From assembly GCA_050084515.1 (NCBI GenBank), contig CM114271.1, positions 40,300,001-40,364,000 of the forward strand: a DNA stretch of 64,000 nt, read 5' to 3'. Position numbers and translations under genes: made by a program. Below the pieces are notes generated by a model. The model was not told the origin of the DNA and did no database searches. It saw nothing but the letters and a program-made list of their open reading frames with translations. The DNA comes from Blasia pusilla (taxonomy: Eukaryota; Marchantiophyta; Marchantiopsida; Blasiales). Shown one piece after another: positions 29,930 through 42,990 of the stretch; within the stretch, counting starts at the first letter, position 1; each line of letters opens with the position of its first letter.

Positions 29930-32548
29930 CAATGGAATGTGCACAACCTGTAATAAGTCCAAGGCAATATCAACATTTAGACCTTAAAATTACAGAAGAA
30001 TATAATTACCTCACATCGTTTATATATAAGATCTTCAATGCGTTGAACGAAAAATTAGCTCCAAAGTATTGCGGGTCGAGCACGTGTGTTATAAGCCAAA
30101 ATGAGTCAACAAAGTGAGGAGCTTGTATGGATCTGTGTAGCTTCTTTTAAGCAAAAGAATGATTCCCTATCATCCTTAGGAAGTCCCAATTGAATGGCAG
30201 CCTCCTTAAATGTTGGGTACAACACTCCATCCACTGTTCTCAAAAATTCGTATGTAGTTGCCCCTCGAACATGATGAAGAAGCACTCTCAACCAATGGCG
30301 TTCTCCTTCACCTACATGGAAGTCCAAGATAGGCCCACATATAATTCCGCTATTGAATATGTGGGTAGTATTATTTGACATCTTAAGTAAGGTAGGAAAT
30401 AGCATGTGAAAGTAAGATGAGGTTGTAAGAACTCCTTACCTGGATGGGTAAGGTATAAGCAACCAATAGGAAGACCGCAATAGTTCTTTTTGTTGTATCC
30501 TACGAAACCATCTCTTATTAATCCAATGATAGTAGGAAGGAAATTCAAGATACAAATACTTTCGAGCAGTGGGATCTAGCGAATTTGTTTCAAACCATTG
30601 TGTGAGGGTGGTCTCTCTATTTTTTTGCAGAATATTTTTCGGAGCATCATTATTATAGAAGTAAACTATTTGTGTCTCCGGTAAATGAACAGTCAATCTC
30701 ATAATACTCGGATGTTATCCATGGAGATTGAATTTGAAAAGTCTCCAACACGCCTCTAAAGAAGATATATCTTTGTGTATAGGATGAGAAAATAATAGTT
30801 ACATATATGAAATGTGAAAATTATTAATGAGTAGAAGGACATGGAAAAAGAAAAGAAAAATCTTACCTTGCATCAAGATACAATGATGTCTCATCAATTG
30901 TCTCTATGTTCATAGAATTATTCCTTCTTTGGACACCTTAAATGATACCGCTTGAAATCCCTTATACAGAGATTTATAGAGATATTTAACTACCAAAATT
31001 TTTTTTGAGATCTCCAATTAATGTGACGGTCAAATAATGTACACAGTAGAGGATTGTAGGGCACAACCCATCGATTTTTGAGAGAGTGTTCACGCTTCAT
31101 GACCTTCTTCCCATCATCCGTCTCAGAAAAGGAGATATTGCCAGAAATAAGTAAGTATATAAAATATTTATGTCTTAATCTAGAAAAAATGAAAGCAATA
31201 GACAAGATATTCCACGCAAAGATACATTTATGTACAAAAGGAAAAATTGAGATCTTGCGTACCTTCGACAGATTGGATAACCATCTTCACTTTCAGTTGT
31301 TGTATTTGTGAAGGACTTTGGATAACCTTTGGTGCAGTGTTTAGTCTCCTTATTCATGCACGGTACATTTGGATTTAATGGTCCACATGGACCATGTATA
31401 TACCATGCAATTACCTACCGTAGAATAAAGCCTCAGATGAGTGTTAGAATTTGGGATTTCAGCTGATATTGTAGCATCCTAATCAGAAGTAGTTCGTGGT
31501 TTATCCTCTTGAGCCAAAATTATCAAAATATGGACATGTGGAAGACCTCTCTTTTGGAATTTCACAACATGATTGCATCTAACAACCCGGCCTAATATAT
31601 GTTTTTTGATGATAAATCGTAATAACTCCCTCTTCTTCTTTTGAAAAACTCTTACAACTAAATCCGGTCGGTCTGCCGTAGTTTGACCAGATAACAATAC
31701 TGTTGTAATCTCCTCCCACTTAGGGTTGTATGTCATGGTCAAAAAGTAATCAGGTTTTCCCAAGTGTCTCACAGTGGCCATTGTGTCTTGATACAGTTGA
31801 TGCATATGTTGTGGACCTCCACTAAAGGAAGAGGGTAATACAATGTGTCTCCCAAATCTTGTGCTATCACCATCATGTCGATGTATGGCATCCTTTACAC
31901 CTTGATATAATTCAGCCCTTAACTCCTTTTGATTCAGACGAATCCAACAGAAATGCTGCATCTTGACAGTGGCACAAACGTCAACCATATGTTCTTGAGT
32001 AAGTCAACCAAATTGAAGTACTCGGTTATCATCTTCAGCTCCAATCCGTGTTTGAAGTCGAAAACATGCGAATTGTTAAGCAGTAACACTTTTTTTTTTT
32101 TTTCCTCAACAATCTCACAATGAACTCCATCCTCATCCGTGGACTCATTCAAGAGTTCCATATTCCCATCAACTTGGAAGTTGCTAATGGGTATTCCAGG
32201 ATGCCAACCTGCTTCACCATACATAAATATCAAAATGAAATGCAATGGAACATATGCCTCATTTAGGTCCGATATACGATGTACATCACCTCCATGTAGT
32301 CGTACAACAATATCACGATGATCAACGACGTCGGTCCCATCACTTGGAAAAATAGCTACAATCTCAGAAGTACTTGGTAAATTATAACGTTTTGCATCGA
32401 GATCCTTCTTACTTGCCTTCAAGATGATCCCCATATTAAGACCGTCTGCTTGATCAAAAGCACGATGAAACATCTTGACACAGGCATTGAATGAATGTAA
32501 CATCTCATGTAGCCCTCTCAAGATCTCGGGTTGAAGATTATGAGACAT
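29930..32548 (-). pseudogene. Linker and Rep exons of Helitron copy 2
   Basis: Linker exons at 30106-30405 (GEGERHWLRVLLHHVRGATT) and 30436-30702 match those of copy 1. The tyrosine motif near 30960-30985 reads KYLYKSLYKGF, so the second of the paired tyrosines is serine (codon 30970-30972). The HUH motif lies in 31479-31988 as FQKRGLPHVHILIIL with both histidines. The N-domain block at 31934-32548 ends with RLHGGDVHRISDLNEAYVPL and GWHPGIP. Stops and frame changes separate the blocks. Confidence 0.78.
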
Positions 32549-34379
32549 AACCCTTTCTCAGTTTTCCAATTCATTTTCACTATCATGAATGTATATTTGA
32601 ACAAATTGGGGACAATTTCCTAAATCTAGATGTGGTGATCTAATGGAATGATAGATCCCACCTTGAATCCTGAAATGGCCAATACCACCAACTTGCTCAT
32701 TCGCCTACGCTCCAATAGATGCTAGTTGGAATGCACAATTATAAGCTCGAGCATGAGTAAGAAAGTGAACACTTTGAGGGCCAACACTTGTCATCAATGA
32801 CTCCAAAAATGGAGGAGACTTCTTCAAGAGGGGCAAATGTACTTTCCCATGCTCACAACACATCCCAAAAGGTGAGTTGGGAAACCTTCTACTCTTCACC
32901 TTTTCACAAATCCAATGCAGAGCATGACATGATGGACATACTTATCTCATATAGCCAAGATATGATGATCAGTGATACAATTCAAAATCCTTTGTAGTCG
33001 TAGCTTTCTTACATCACTTTCTTGGAAGTTGGGCATGCGAGCAAGATTTAGCGACTTGTTGAATTTAGCAACTCTATGAACATTAGACGCATGAATGATT
33101 GTAGGTACATTTGGCATAGTATCAGTCTTCCTTGCCACAGGAATGCCACCGTCCATTACTTCATTTGATGGTATAGGCGCTTGAAATATTTCCACATGTA
33201 TTGAAGTAGAAGCATGTGCTCCACTCAAAGGAAGCGTATAATCGTTCCGAATACATATTTCATCCATAATAGGTGAGTTGTAAAGCAACTCAACAACTGG
33301 GAAATATGAGTAGGTACCTCAGGTATACAAAGCGTACAACCATATTGAATGAATTCATCTCCACCAGCTTGAAGTATAAAAGTATGCTCAACAGTAGGCT
33401 TGCAAAAAAACTCCAAAGTTATAATGATGAGAATAATAAGAAATGAATAGGATTATGAAAGATATACCTCATAGTAATTGGGTTGTCCTTTCCTACATTC
33501 CTTGGAATGCCTTCAATAGTGTCTATATTGGTAGTCAAAGTAAGGTCTACTTGACGACTTCGCTTTTTTCTTTCATACTCTTTATGATAGACTTATTAAT
33601 AGAGACAATCTAGTACCATAAGAAAGTACAAAAGGAATTAAATCAAGGAAGCAACTTACGTTGGAGATATTTCTTGAGCTTGTATTTCTCTTTGTTCCAC
33701 CAATTTCTTTGCACGAATAGCCCGTTTCCTTTTTTGTGCCTCCCCACGTAACACCTTTCAAAAATCACGTACATGTGTAGGATTTTATGGAATAGGAAGT
33801 CTAGAACATATATAATCATGCAAAAAAGGTCTCCAAGACTTGATTAAAAACATTCAGTACATGTACATAATAGAGGGTTCGGTGGAATATATAGGAATTC
33901 TAGATCATATACAATCATGAAAAAAAGATGAAAAAACTTCATAAAAAAAATAAGTAAATGTACATAATAGTAGAAAAATTAGGGACATGTATTCCGGAAG
34001 CAACTTATGTTGGAGATGTTTGAATGAACTCTCGATTTTGTCTATCTTGTTGTTGCACCAATTTTTCTACACGAATAAGATGATTTCTCCTTTGCGCCAC
34101 TACACGTAGCACTTTTCTAAAGTCGCAAACATGCGTTGGATTTGATGGCATAGGAAGTGTGTTGAGTGTGAAGCGAACCAAATAATTATTACGTACCATA
34201 ATTTCAATATAAAACACATGCAAAAGTAGTATAGAAAAGGTAAATTTTGTGAATTTAACATACGTCGAAGATGTTGGAGCATGTTGTAATTCAGCTTGTC
34301 TTGGTGTGTGAGGTAGTTTCGTGATATTGCGAATCACCCTATTCTCCACGCACATTGCTATTTCATTAATGTTTTTCAT
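32549..34379 (-). pseudogene. N-terminal exons of Helitron copy 2, with duplicated micro-exons
   Basis: 32705-32899 carries PLLKKSPPFLESL and VHFLTHARAYNCAFQLASIG, the Helitron N domain. 32947-33288 matches the QESDVRKLRLQR region. Further upstream, three short exons at about 33660-33800, 34005-34175 and 34265-34379 share LPMPSNPTHVCDFRKVLR-like starts and ENREFIQTSPT-like ends, as in copy 1. Copy 2 keeps more of these exons than copy 1. Confidence 0.6.
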
Positions 34380-34862
34380 CTACAAAACACACATTTGCAA
34401 TAATAGTAAAGAAACAATTCCGCCGTAAGTATATCTAAATGTTTTCTATGGTATAGAATGAAGTAAGGAAGATTAAAACAAAGGAAGAAATTTGATTAAA
34501 ACAAAGGAAGAAAGAAAGAAATTTTGAAAACTCAAAATGGGGATTGAAAAGAGCAGAGAAATAAGAAAAAAAAATCCCCAAAACCCCATTTTTTGGAGAA
34601 ATTTTGTTTTGGAAAGGAAATTTTTTGGGGTAAGATCCTAGCCGTTGATGTTTCCCCACATCTTTTCATCTTGGCCGCTCTTGATTGGATGAGATCTCCA
34701 CCGTTGGAGTCCATCGATGGCTCGGGAAAAAGCAGTAGGGCTAGGGCTTCGGACAATAGGGTGGTGTTGCGTAGGCGGAAGGGAGAGTCCGGCACACGGG
34801 GGTTCGGGGGCCAGGGCCTTTGTTCAGCCGCGATTAGGGAGCAGAGGCCTTACAAGTCTTGT
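34380..34862. other. Helitron copy 2 leader, promoter-like DNA
   Basis: AT-rich DNA is followed by TCCTAGCCGTTGATG and CCACCGTTGGAGTCCATC phrases like those upstream of many plant genes. No coding sequence is recognised. Confidence 0.3.
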
Positions 34863-35560
34863 TTGGTGGAAGTAGGTGGCAATGCGAAGCTGCTGCACCT
34901 CCGTTTTTGTCATCCCGTGTTTTGGCTTGTCCGCGCTGATCACATCCGCTCTCGTCGTTGCCACTCTCGTTGCTAGTTCAGTTGCTCCACCGTATCTTGT
35001 TGCCACGATTGTGTTGCTAATTAAGCTCCTGTGCTCCACATTTATGCACCGATCAGTGCCTTTCTTGCATACTCGATCACGGAGGGGGAGTAATTTGGGT
35101 CTCATTTGGTGGGAGTAGGTGGCAATGCAGAGGTGCTCCACCTCCACTTTTCTCTTCCCATGTTTTGGCTTCAACGCTGCTTCCATCCGCTCCAACTTGC
35201 GGCCGCTCTCGTTGCTTACCTAGCTGCTCCACTCTACCTTGCTTTGCCCTCATTGCTGGTGGATCAGCTCCTCCGCTGCACATTGCTGCCTTGATCGTAG
35301 CTTATCTTGCATAAGGCTGTAGGGCATTTTTATTGATGGGAGTGGGTAGCACCCCAGAGCTCCTCCCCTCCACATTTCCCTTCCCCCGTTTTGGCTTGAG
35401 AGGCTTTGCTCCACCTTGCTGCCACGATCGGGTTTACTTCAGCTGCTCCGCTCTACCTTGCTACCGCTCTTGCATTGCTGTTTTAGCTCCTCCGCTCCAC
35501 ATTGCTGCCATTTTTGTCGCTGCTTTGCATACTTGTTGAGCGGCGAATAGGTAGAGAAGG
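34863..35560 (+). repeat. Three imperfect tandem repeats of about 235 bp
   Basis: Units begin near 34863, 35106 and 35333. Each starts TTGGTGGGAGTAGGTGGCAA or a close variant, followed by CTCCACCTCC, a CCC.TGTTTTGGCTT phrase, and runs of GCTGCTCCGCTC. Spacing is 227-243 bases. Open frames through the units change frame from copy to copy. Confidence 0.65.
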
Positions 35561-36234
35561 CCTTTCGGGCCTCAATTGGTTCTGTTACAAGTGGCAGTGC
35601 GGATTTTTAAATCTATTTTAGCTCTACCCTATGACCTAAATGCCATGCTCTCGGCTATGACTTTGCTCCTAGCCAGAACGTCATTGCTTCATTTTCCGCT
35701 CTGCTACTGCACCTTCGCTCCCAATCTCTTTGTTAATGAATTCGCTATTGTAGCCCTGCTCTCGGTTCACGTCCTCTCCCTTCACTCGCTACTTTTGCTA
35801 GTCTAACCTATGTAGCTACTTGCTACTTGTCGGCTCAGCTTGACTCGTCTCAACGCGGACATCTACTCATTTTGATGAGAAGGCAAGCTGCTATTGCAGA
35901 CTTGCGCTCTCTTGCTTGCTCCAATGTTACAATGTTGATTTTTGTTCAGAAAATGCAGGGAACCAGGCTAAGCACATTGATTAGATCGACCATCCTTGTA
36001 GACTTTCTCCATTCATGTGAGATCTCTACTTTGGGAATAGCCATAAATAGTGCGACAGTAGAGTGGAGCTTACTCCATTTACTTATTCACTCAAAGTGGG
36101 ATCTCAAATTAACATGTGGATCTTTAGTAAAACCAAGTTTGTTACTAGGTTTTTCTCTTCTTTTTTAATTGCGAAAGTGTTCTCACCAATGTCTGGACGT
36201 TTACATGACTCAGTGAAACCTTCTTTAGGGGATA
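35561..36234. other. Helitron copy 2 leader without recognised gene
   Basis: Open frames of 68-113 codons overlap on the plus strand. None resembles a known protein. Confidence 0.3.
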
Positions 36235-36594
36235 CTATTGGTTTTGTAGTCGTATATCTACTCCTACGATGTTCATACTTGGTAATCCACTAAGAGGTGG
36301 TATGTGTCGTGGTTCACACTCAGGGGACTGTGCATCCTCGACTTTGTATTCTGGTGATGACTCTTCACATAGAGAATCTTGCTTTGCATCTTCGATGCCT
36401 CCCTTCTTATCAAAAGTGCTTAGTCTTTGACCCCACAAAGGACTCGTATTGTCGTCAGATTTTGCTTCTCGCTCAAGAGACTGACCGGTAATTAATTGCC
36501 GTCTTCTTTGGACTTGGAAACTTATACACCTTGGACAAATTTGGATAGCAAGAAAAGCTCTCCTTCTCATATTGTGTTGATTTAGACCATCCAA
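36235..36594 (-). CDS. Hypothetical 119-residue protein in the Helitron copy 2 leader
   Basis: The frame runs from an ATG at 36592-36594 to a stop at 36235. It is hydrophilic with a basic, Arg/Gln-rich N-terminus containing a CxxC-like CPRC and an acidic Ser/Glu-rich C-terminus. It occupies the place that 15103-15720 has in copy 1. I do not recognise it, and chance is possible. Confidence 0.2.
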   Translation of the reverse strand: MDGLNQHNMRRRAFLAIQICPRCISFQVQRRRQLITGQSLEREAKSDDNTSPLWGQRLSTFDKKGGIEDAKQDSLCEESSPEYKVEDAQSPECEPRHIPPLSGLPSMNIVGVDIRLQNQ

Positions 36595-37333
36595 AGTGAT
36601 GTGTCTGCATCTTTAACTCCAAAGTGCTTTTTGTACGTTGTCTGGTTAGTGGCTTTCTTCCCTTTCCCTTGCGTAGACTTCATTGCTATCATCTTGCAAG
36701 CCATGTTTTACCTTCTCGCCTGTTTGAAATTCTGAACATTTCCAAAAGGGTTCGTTAATAACATGGAGATGTTCGTCTTGCAGGTCTCTCTCTAGAAGAA
36801 AGACGAAGAAGATGGTGAATGACAACAGAAGTTGCAATAAGGAAGCTCAAAGACAATCAGCAAAGAAGTTGGAATGATGTTGGGGTTGCGTACCGCATGT
36901 GCCAATGAGTGTGATTGTTGTACCTCTTTGATCATGTGTAGACCTTCTGAAGTATAGGAAAGTAGAAATCAAGTGCCTATTAGAAAGTGGTATTACTGCC
37001 CATAAATGATTCAGAAAAATTACTATGGATACAGTGTAACAATAGCTCTAGAGATGAAAGGAAAAATTTCACACTATAAAATGTATATGAGAATCTCAGT
37101 GTGAGCAATGTGGATACACTAGGAGTAGCTCTACTTTTGAGAGCAAATATTTGAGAATCTGGAAAATTTTCTAAATGGCATGTTAATGAAAGAAATTTTT
37201 TGAAAGAGGCAATGCTTGAAAGTGGAATTGCTTGAAAGGAAACATACGCACTCACTTTTGGATACTCTACTGATAATACTCGTAGCAGTGATACTCTACT
37301 CAGTTTCCCACATCCTCCTATAAATAGTATAAT
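36595..37333. other. End of the Helitron copy 2 leader
   Basis: I see no gene. A GATACTCTACTGATAATACT-type phrase is repeated near 37258-37305, just inside the tentative 5' end. Confidence 0.3.
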
Positions 37334-40020
37334 ACTTGAAGCAATGATTCAAACTTAAGTATCACGGTCCAGTTTGACACATGTCACAAAAACCCGGGTT
37401 TGGAGCTAAAACGCATGTCTCCAATAATAGTACATATTTTTCCACCAGTCTGTGTCATTGTGTATTCAGGGTCGCCTATTATTATATAGATATTATTTGT
37501 ATTATTACTGTAATAATAATAAAATATTTGAAATTCTTGTTTTTTAAATGTTCTTATATTATGATGCATGTGTAAAATTTAGAGGAGGAAAAGAAGTGAG
37601 AAATTATCATAAAAATTTACTTCTATTTCCAAAAAATTGAGGAGTGGAATATTTATTATTGGGTTAGAAAAAATAAAATATTTATTAAGAATGGAATCCA
37701 AAAATACTCCTACATGAAATTAGGCTAGGCATTAGAGCCAATGCCCGGTATGTTAAAGCAAGCCAAGTTACCAGACTACGGATAGGTGGGTTGGGTATAG
37801 TGGGGTTGGCGCTTAAATAGGTTTAGTGTCGACTTCACACAATGGTAAAATCTCCAAGTTCCCGTTAAGCGGCCGCGTTGTTGGGGCCACCATGCAAGGG
37901 GTATCTGTACTGGAGATTCCCATGGACAGCAAGGATTACCACGGGCATAAGCAATGCGGTGGGATGGGTCATTCCCACCACCATCATGCTTGAATGTGTA
38001 TCAAATTTCCAATGTGAAGTGATTAAAGGTTGGACCAGAGTGCACCATTCATACTTGCCATTGCCTTCAAATTGCACTCGTCTTGTCATGACACCACTAT
38101 GTTTCCTTGCAATGTCCATTCTAGTTGCTCCTTTATTCTACAAAGATGGTTGCGTTATGGTTGTTGGCCCTAGTTCAAGTCGTTGCACAACTGGATAATC
38201 TACGATTGATCCACTGCTCTATGAAGTGTTTGCCCTCTTTTCACCTTATGTAATTTATTTTGGATATCCGAGGTTTTGTGTGTGCTCCCTTGTATCTCTG
38301 TACCTTCGTGCATGGAAACTCTCTTTCCACCTTTCTCAACCGCCAACTCCCCTCCTATTGGTCCAAAGTGACATTGAAGCAGTTGAGTTGATGGTTTCCT
38401 CCTAGAGTCTGGCTCGCCTTTGTCATTGTAGGTAGAATGTTTTCCACTTGAAGGGTGAGGAAACCATTCCATGGAATTTGAGTGTCATTTGTTTACGAAA
38501 AGGCTCTTCCTCTTCAGAATGTTTCCTAAATAAATTGAAGGTCAAGGAGTTTAGTTGGGGTCCTACAATAATAGGATAATATTCCATCATTTTGGACTGA
38601 TGGTTTAGATAAGTACTTTGAAAGCCACATAATTTGATGGATCCACACTCAAAATACGATTCATCATTATGCATATGCAAAGAGAATTTGTTTGACGCCC
38701 CAAGTGAAAATGACGTTGCACTTGTAACATACTTTGTTGTGCATTAATCATTTACTTTATTTCTATTGATAATCTGAGAATGGTTTTGATGGCATGTGGA
38801 ATGCTTTATAGGGTGTGTGGAATGGTGTCCTTGACATGGAATGATGTCCACAACATAATTGGAAATGGCCGAGGGTTTATGGGTACTTTCTTCTACATAA
38901 ATAGTTGCATTCTCATACATTATTCCAATGACCATCTTTAAAAAAAAATCTTATATTTTTATCCATACTATGTGGATTCCTTTCAATGGTGTCTGGAGGC
39001 ACTCGTAACCTTACAATGATTTCCATGCCATGTGGGATGGATTTTTTTCTATGGTATGTGGAATGGTTTTCTGGATTTAGGGGAAGATGTCTAGAACACA
39101 TAATAAGTTCTATCATAAACAACCTCAAAAATATGGAAGCAAGGAACCAAAATAGCCGTAGGATCGTGGGTGGTTTCTTGTGCAAAAAAAATTCAATATT
39201 TATGCATCATGCTAATAATCATATTTAAGTTTTTTCATGTATTGGAAACTTGAGAATTATTTTTGCTATCTGATTGCTTTCAATGATGTGTGGAATGGTT
39301 AACAAGACATGTGGAATGGTTTCTACAATCGATAAAAAGTTCTAATATAGACAACCTTATAAACCTTCAAGGAAGTAATTGAAAATGACGCTACACTTGT
39401 AACATGCTTTTTTGTACATCAATCATTTACTTTATTTATATTGGTTACATGAGTTTTTTCCATGCCATGTGGAATGGTTGCCACAACATATAAATAGTTC
39501 TATTAGAAATAATCTGTAAAACCACCCTCACTTACTAATTGAGCCCTGAAGGAAGGAAGTGAGAATGGTGTAGGATCCTTGAGTATTTTCATTAGTGGTT
39601 TCTGAAGTAGAAGCTAAATATTCATATTCCATCTTGAAATCGTTAATTTTTATTCTTAACCTAAGAATGGTTTCCATGCCCTGTGGAAATGGTGCCGAGA
39701 ACATAAAACAAGTCATATTACAAATAACATTGAGAACCATCCTCAATCTGGATAAGAGAGAAACGAGAATACAATAAAATACAACATGAAATTTTTTTTT
39801 ATTCTCAACCTCCAAAATGAACATCAAATTTGTTGGACAAAATTTTATGCATCACTTCGTGAAAGTATAACAAGGCATGTCAACTTTTTCTTTTTGGACT
39901 TGGCATTGGGGAGTAAAGGTAGGTTAGTGAATGAGTTGTTTGGGTTTTGTGTATCATTCACATGTGTTATGGATTATGTTGATCTTATTCTACATAGCGA
40001 CCAACGTTCAATGCTTGATT
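37334..40020. repeat. Anonymous DNA with dispersed GGAATGGTTTCC-like words
   Basis: Words close to TGTGGAATGGTTTCCATGCC recur many times in both orientations, for example near 38459, 38782, 39010, 39053, 39300, 39318, 39463 and 39668. The spacing is irregular and the DNA between them differs. 37865-38198 has overlapping open frames on both strands that I do not recognise. No gene is supported. Confidence 0.5.
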
Positions 40021-42990
40021 GAACTCATGTAATGGAATAATTGTTAGAGAATCCATCTTGAAAAGTGGAGAATGGATTCCTTGGTTGAGGGATCATCCCA
40101 TTTTTAGCCGCTATTCTTGCACACTCAATCCTTCCTCTGAGCTCCCTAAGAGCTCTTATAGTCAAAGTGAGAAGGTGAGCATTGTCAGCAAAGGAAAGTG
40201 ATATACTTGAGAACAAGTTGTCGATTTCTTCGATATTGGAGTTAGTTACGGGGTTTGTAGTGTTCGAGGATAATTCACTTCCTGGTGGAATGGTGTCTTA
40301 GAGGCCAACATCAAGATGGAAAACACTTAGTTTTGAAGTAGCAACAACTTATATGAGACTTAAGATTGAAATATGAATATTTTGAGGATCCTAGAAGTAT
40401 ACATGATCGATGAATTATTGTTATTTATCTTCATTTGCATGCATTTCAATAGTGTTAGTTTGGTTTGGATCATTCTCCAATTCCTTGTTGGATTGCTGCC
40501 TTATGAGCTTGAGATGAGCCATCCCACCATGTTTTGTTTTCTAACCTTATTACCAAATTCTTCACCAAGTCTGCGTCATTGTAAATTTCCTTTAATAAGG
40601 CAGTAATCTGTATGGCAGTTCTCAAACAAAAAAGTCAATATAATACCTTTTCTTGGATGTGCAAACTAGTATTGAAGATTTTGTTTCAAAATTATGAAAA
40701 TAGAAGAATGTGAGAGGCCCTTACAATATGGTTGCATATGTTTCCCTTCAGAGACCATAGACAATCACAATGATCCCACTCTATATCATTGTTCCAGACT
40801 TCATACCATTTATTCTCCAAATTGTGACCCCTAACTCTTTCCTTACTCACTTAGAGTCATTCCCCCCTGGTGCATATGATCTCTACATCACTACCTGAGA
40901 TCGTTGTCCCTTTCAAGACAAAATTTCTTATGTATTTCTCATGAGTTGCATTAGTAATAAATCCCCTTCTTTTCAACAATTGGATGTGGAATACCATGCC
41001 TCAATGTCATTGCTAGGTTTCCAAACTAGGTAGTCCATTCTTCTCTTTGGTAAGGTTTTGTGGTCATCATGTAGGATAGCCTTCAAGCTTCCATGATAAT
41101 TTTTTCAATTGTTACATAGGTATTTTTGTTTGCATGAGGATTGTCCCTTGTTGCTTTTACCCACTTCACTAAAATCATTCCACCAAAGAAGAAATATTAG
41201 TTCCATTTTCAATGTACAATTTAATGGATTCAACCAGAACTCAAAGCAACAACAATAACCCATCACCAAATTTTGGTTCCTAGTATGTCTAAATGTAATT
41301 GAGCAACTCACTCTTTTCTTGAAAGTCTTCATAGAATTTTTGTACGTCCCTCTTGGAGTCATTAAAAATGACATGTTGTGGGTATGTGCCACAATGATTC
41401 ACATACATGATCTCTCCTAACCTTTGTGAAATATCGGCTCTTGTGGCATGACAATGCACCTTTTTCTTCAACTACTTCAACTAGTCATGTCGTACATGCC
41501 ATAACAAGGAATGATGAGTGTTGTTGGAAATGTCACTCTGTTGGAATGGTTTCCAAACAAGAAGGTTGCATTATGAACGTGGAGAATGGTTTCTACAAGG
41601 ATGGAATGGTTTCCGTTAACATAAAAAAAATGATCGGGATGAATACCTATCCAAACCTATTGTTGAACCCACACGCCAACTTTCATAAATTATGTAGAGG
41701 AATATGTTCTCACCTTTATGCGTTTTGCTTTACCAAAGCATCGTCAACAATGATCGTGTTTGGCTCCCAATTTGGTTGGATGGTTATACATTTATCTAGC
41801 ACACCTTTGAACAAATTTCCCAAGTACACTTCCTTTGCGCTAGATGTGAGAACCAAGTCCAAAGGTATCCCTAAGTAGTGATTGTCGAACACCAACAAAG
41901 TATATAGGCAAAACTAAAACATATTAATATAGTTGTTAGTAATATACTAGTAGTGAATCCAAAAAAAATGAATGAAACTAACTAGGAGACACAGTATGAA
42001 CTAAATATTTTCAACAAAAGAAATATGAGCATGTATCATGTTGCAATTAGTGCCCATTGTGCTATCCATGCTCAAAGAGATGCCACGTCCATACTTTACG
42101 AGAGCTTGAAGGTGCCATTGGCTTTGGTATCCCAAAATGAATGGACGCATCTCATCCATATAAGGCTCTTACATGAACACTTTCTCAAAAGATTAATCTA
42201 TGAATAAACTCAAGGACTCGTTCTTGCTCCTAGCATATAAAAATGTCTCCTTATTGATTTTTATTTTATTTTTCGTATATCATGCATTTGCATGACGTCA
42301 TCTCGGGTCAAACTCTACTGAAAGTTAGGATCCGTCAACAAGCGCTCTTTCAACATCTTTTAATACTCTGCTTGGATTTGGTGGGGCTTTACCCCCAAAC
42401 GGAGCCTCTCTCTAACAGAGTTCTTCAGAGCATCTGAAATCCGAGGAGCAAACATCTTGGGTCTATCTAAGGATGCTTCATCATCCTTTCAATGGCATGC
42501 TTGTTCGATTTATCCACATAACCTCTATTTTTTTAGGTGATTTTTGCTACATGTAAAGGAGTGATAATTTCAATGACTATAAAACGGCATTGACACCCAT
42601 GTCTGCAACTATCACCTCTATTTATAATTTGTCTTCGAGGCCTGCTTCCTCTTCCACTTTTGGGGAAAGCAGACCTATAAAAAACCAAAGGACATGATGT
42701 GAAAGAAACATTAGGAACCATTCCTAACTAACTACTCGAAACCATTTCGAAATAAACAAAACTTGAACTACATGTACATTAATGGATAGGAGTGGACACT
42801 TGTGCAAAATCTCTTGATGCAATTTGCGTAAGTCATTTGGGCCATACGTACAATAGTATGTTGTGTACAAGAGCCCCCTTCCATCCACCTCTCTTGAGGA
42901 GGCCTTACCCAATCTCGATGTTCCTTTCCACAATGTTGTGGGGTTCCTTCGTTCGCCATGACCCTTACCAAGAATAAAATTGTGTCATCT
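40021..42990 (-). pseudogene. MULE (Mutator-like) transposase remnant
   Basis: Collinear minus-strand pieces match the MULE layout. Near 42560-42620 is a zinc-binding start (GDSCRHGCQCRFIVI), then VDKSNKHAIERMM. Near 42080-42140 lies LVKYGRGISLSMDSTMGTN, the first catalytic Asp. After an intron-like break ending TATGTTTTAG near 41910, 41716-41898 gives LVFDNHYLGIPLDLVLTSSA and IIVDDALVKQNA. 41289-41471 continues the core. At 40720-40790 is a SWIM zinc finger, CDCLWSLKGNICNH. A C-terminal tail extends to about 40025. Stops and frameshifts occur throughout. The terminal inverted repeats were not found. Confidence 0.65.

Larger units (their letters stand above)
28176..37333 (-). mobile_element. 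Helitron copy 2, 3' end firm and 5' end tentative
   Basis: On the minus strand the element ends at 28176 with GCACAGGCACCTTACTAG, the same terminus as copy 1, followed by a T. Exons of a Rep-helicase fill 28200-34379 in the same order as copy 1. Upstream comes a leader with tandem repeats (34863-35560) and a short open frame, again like copy 1. A minus-strand TATACTATTTATAGGAG at about 37330 resembles the copy 1 5' end (TATACTATTATGGGAG) but lacks the leading TC, so this border is provisional. Copy 2 has more lesions than copy 1. Confidence 0.6.
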
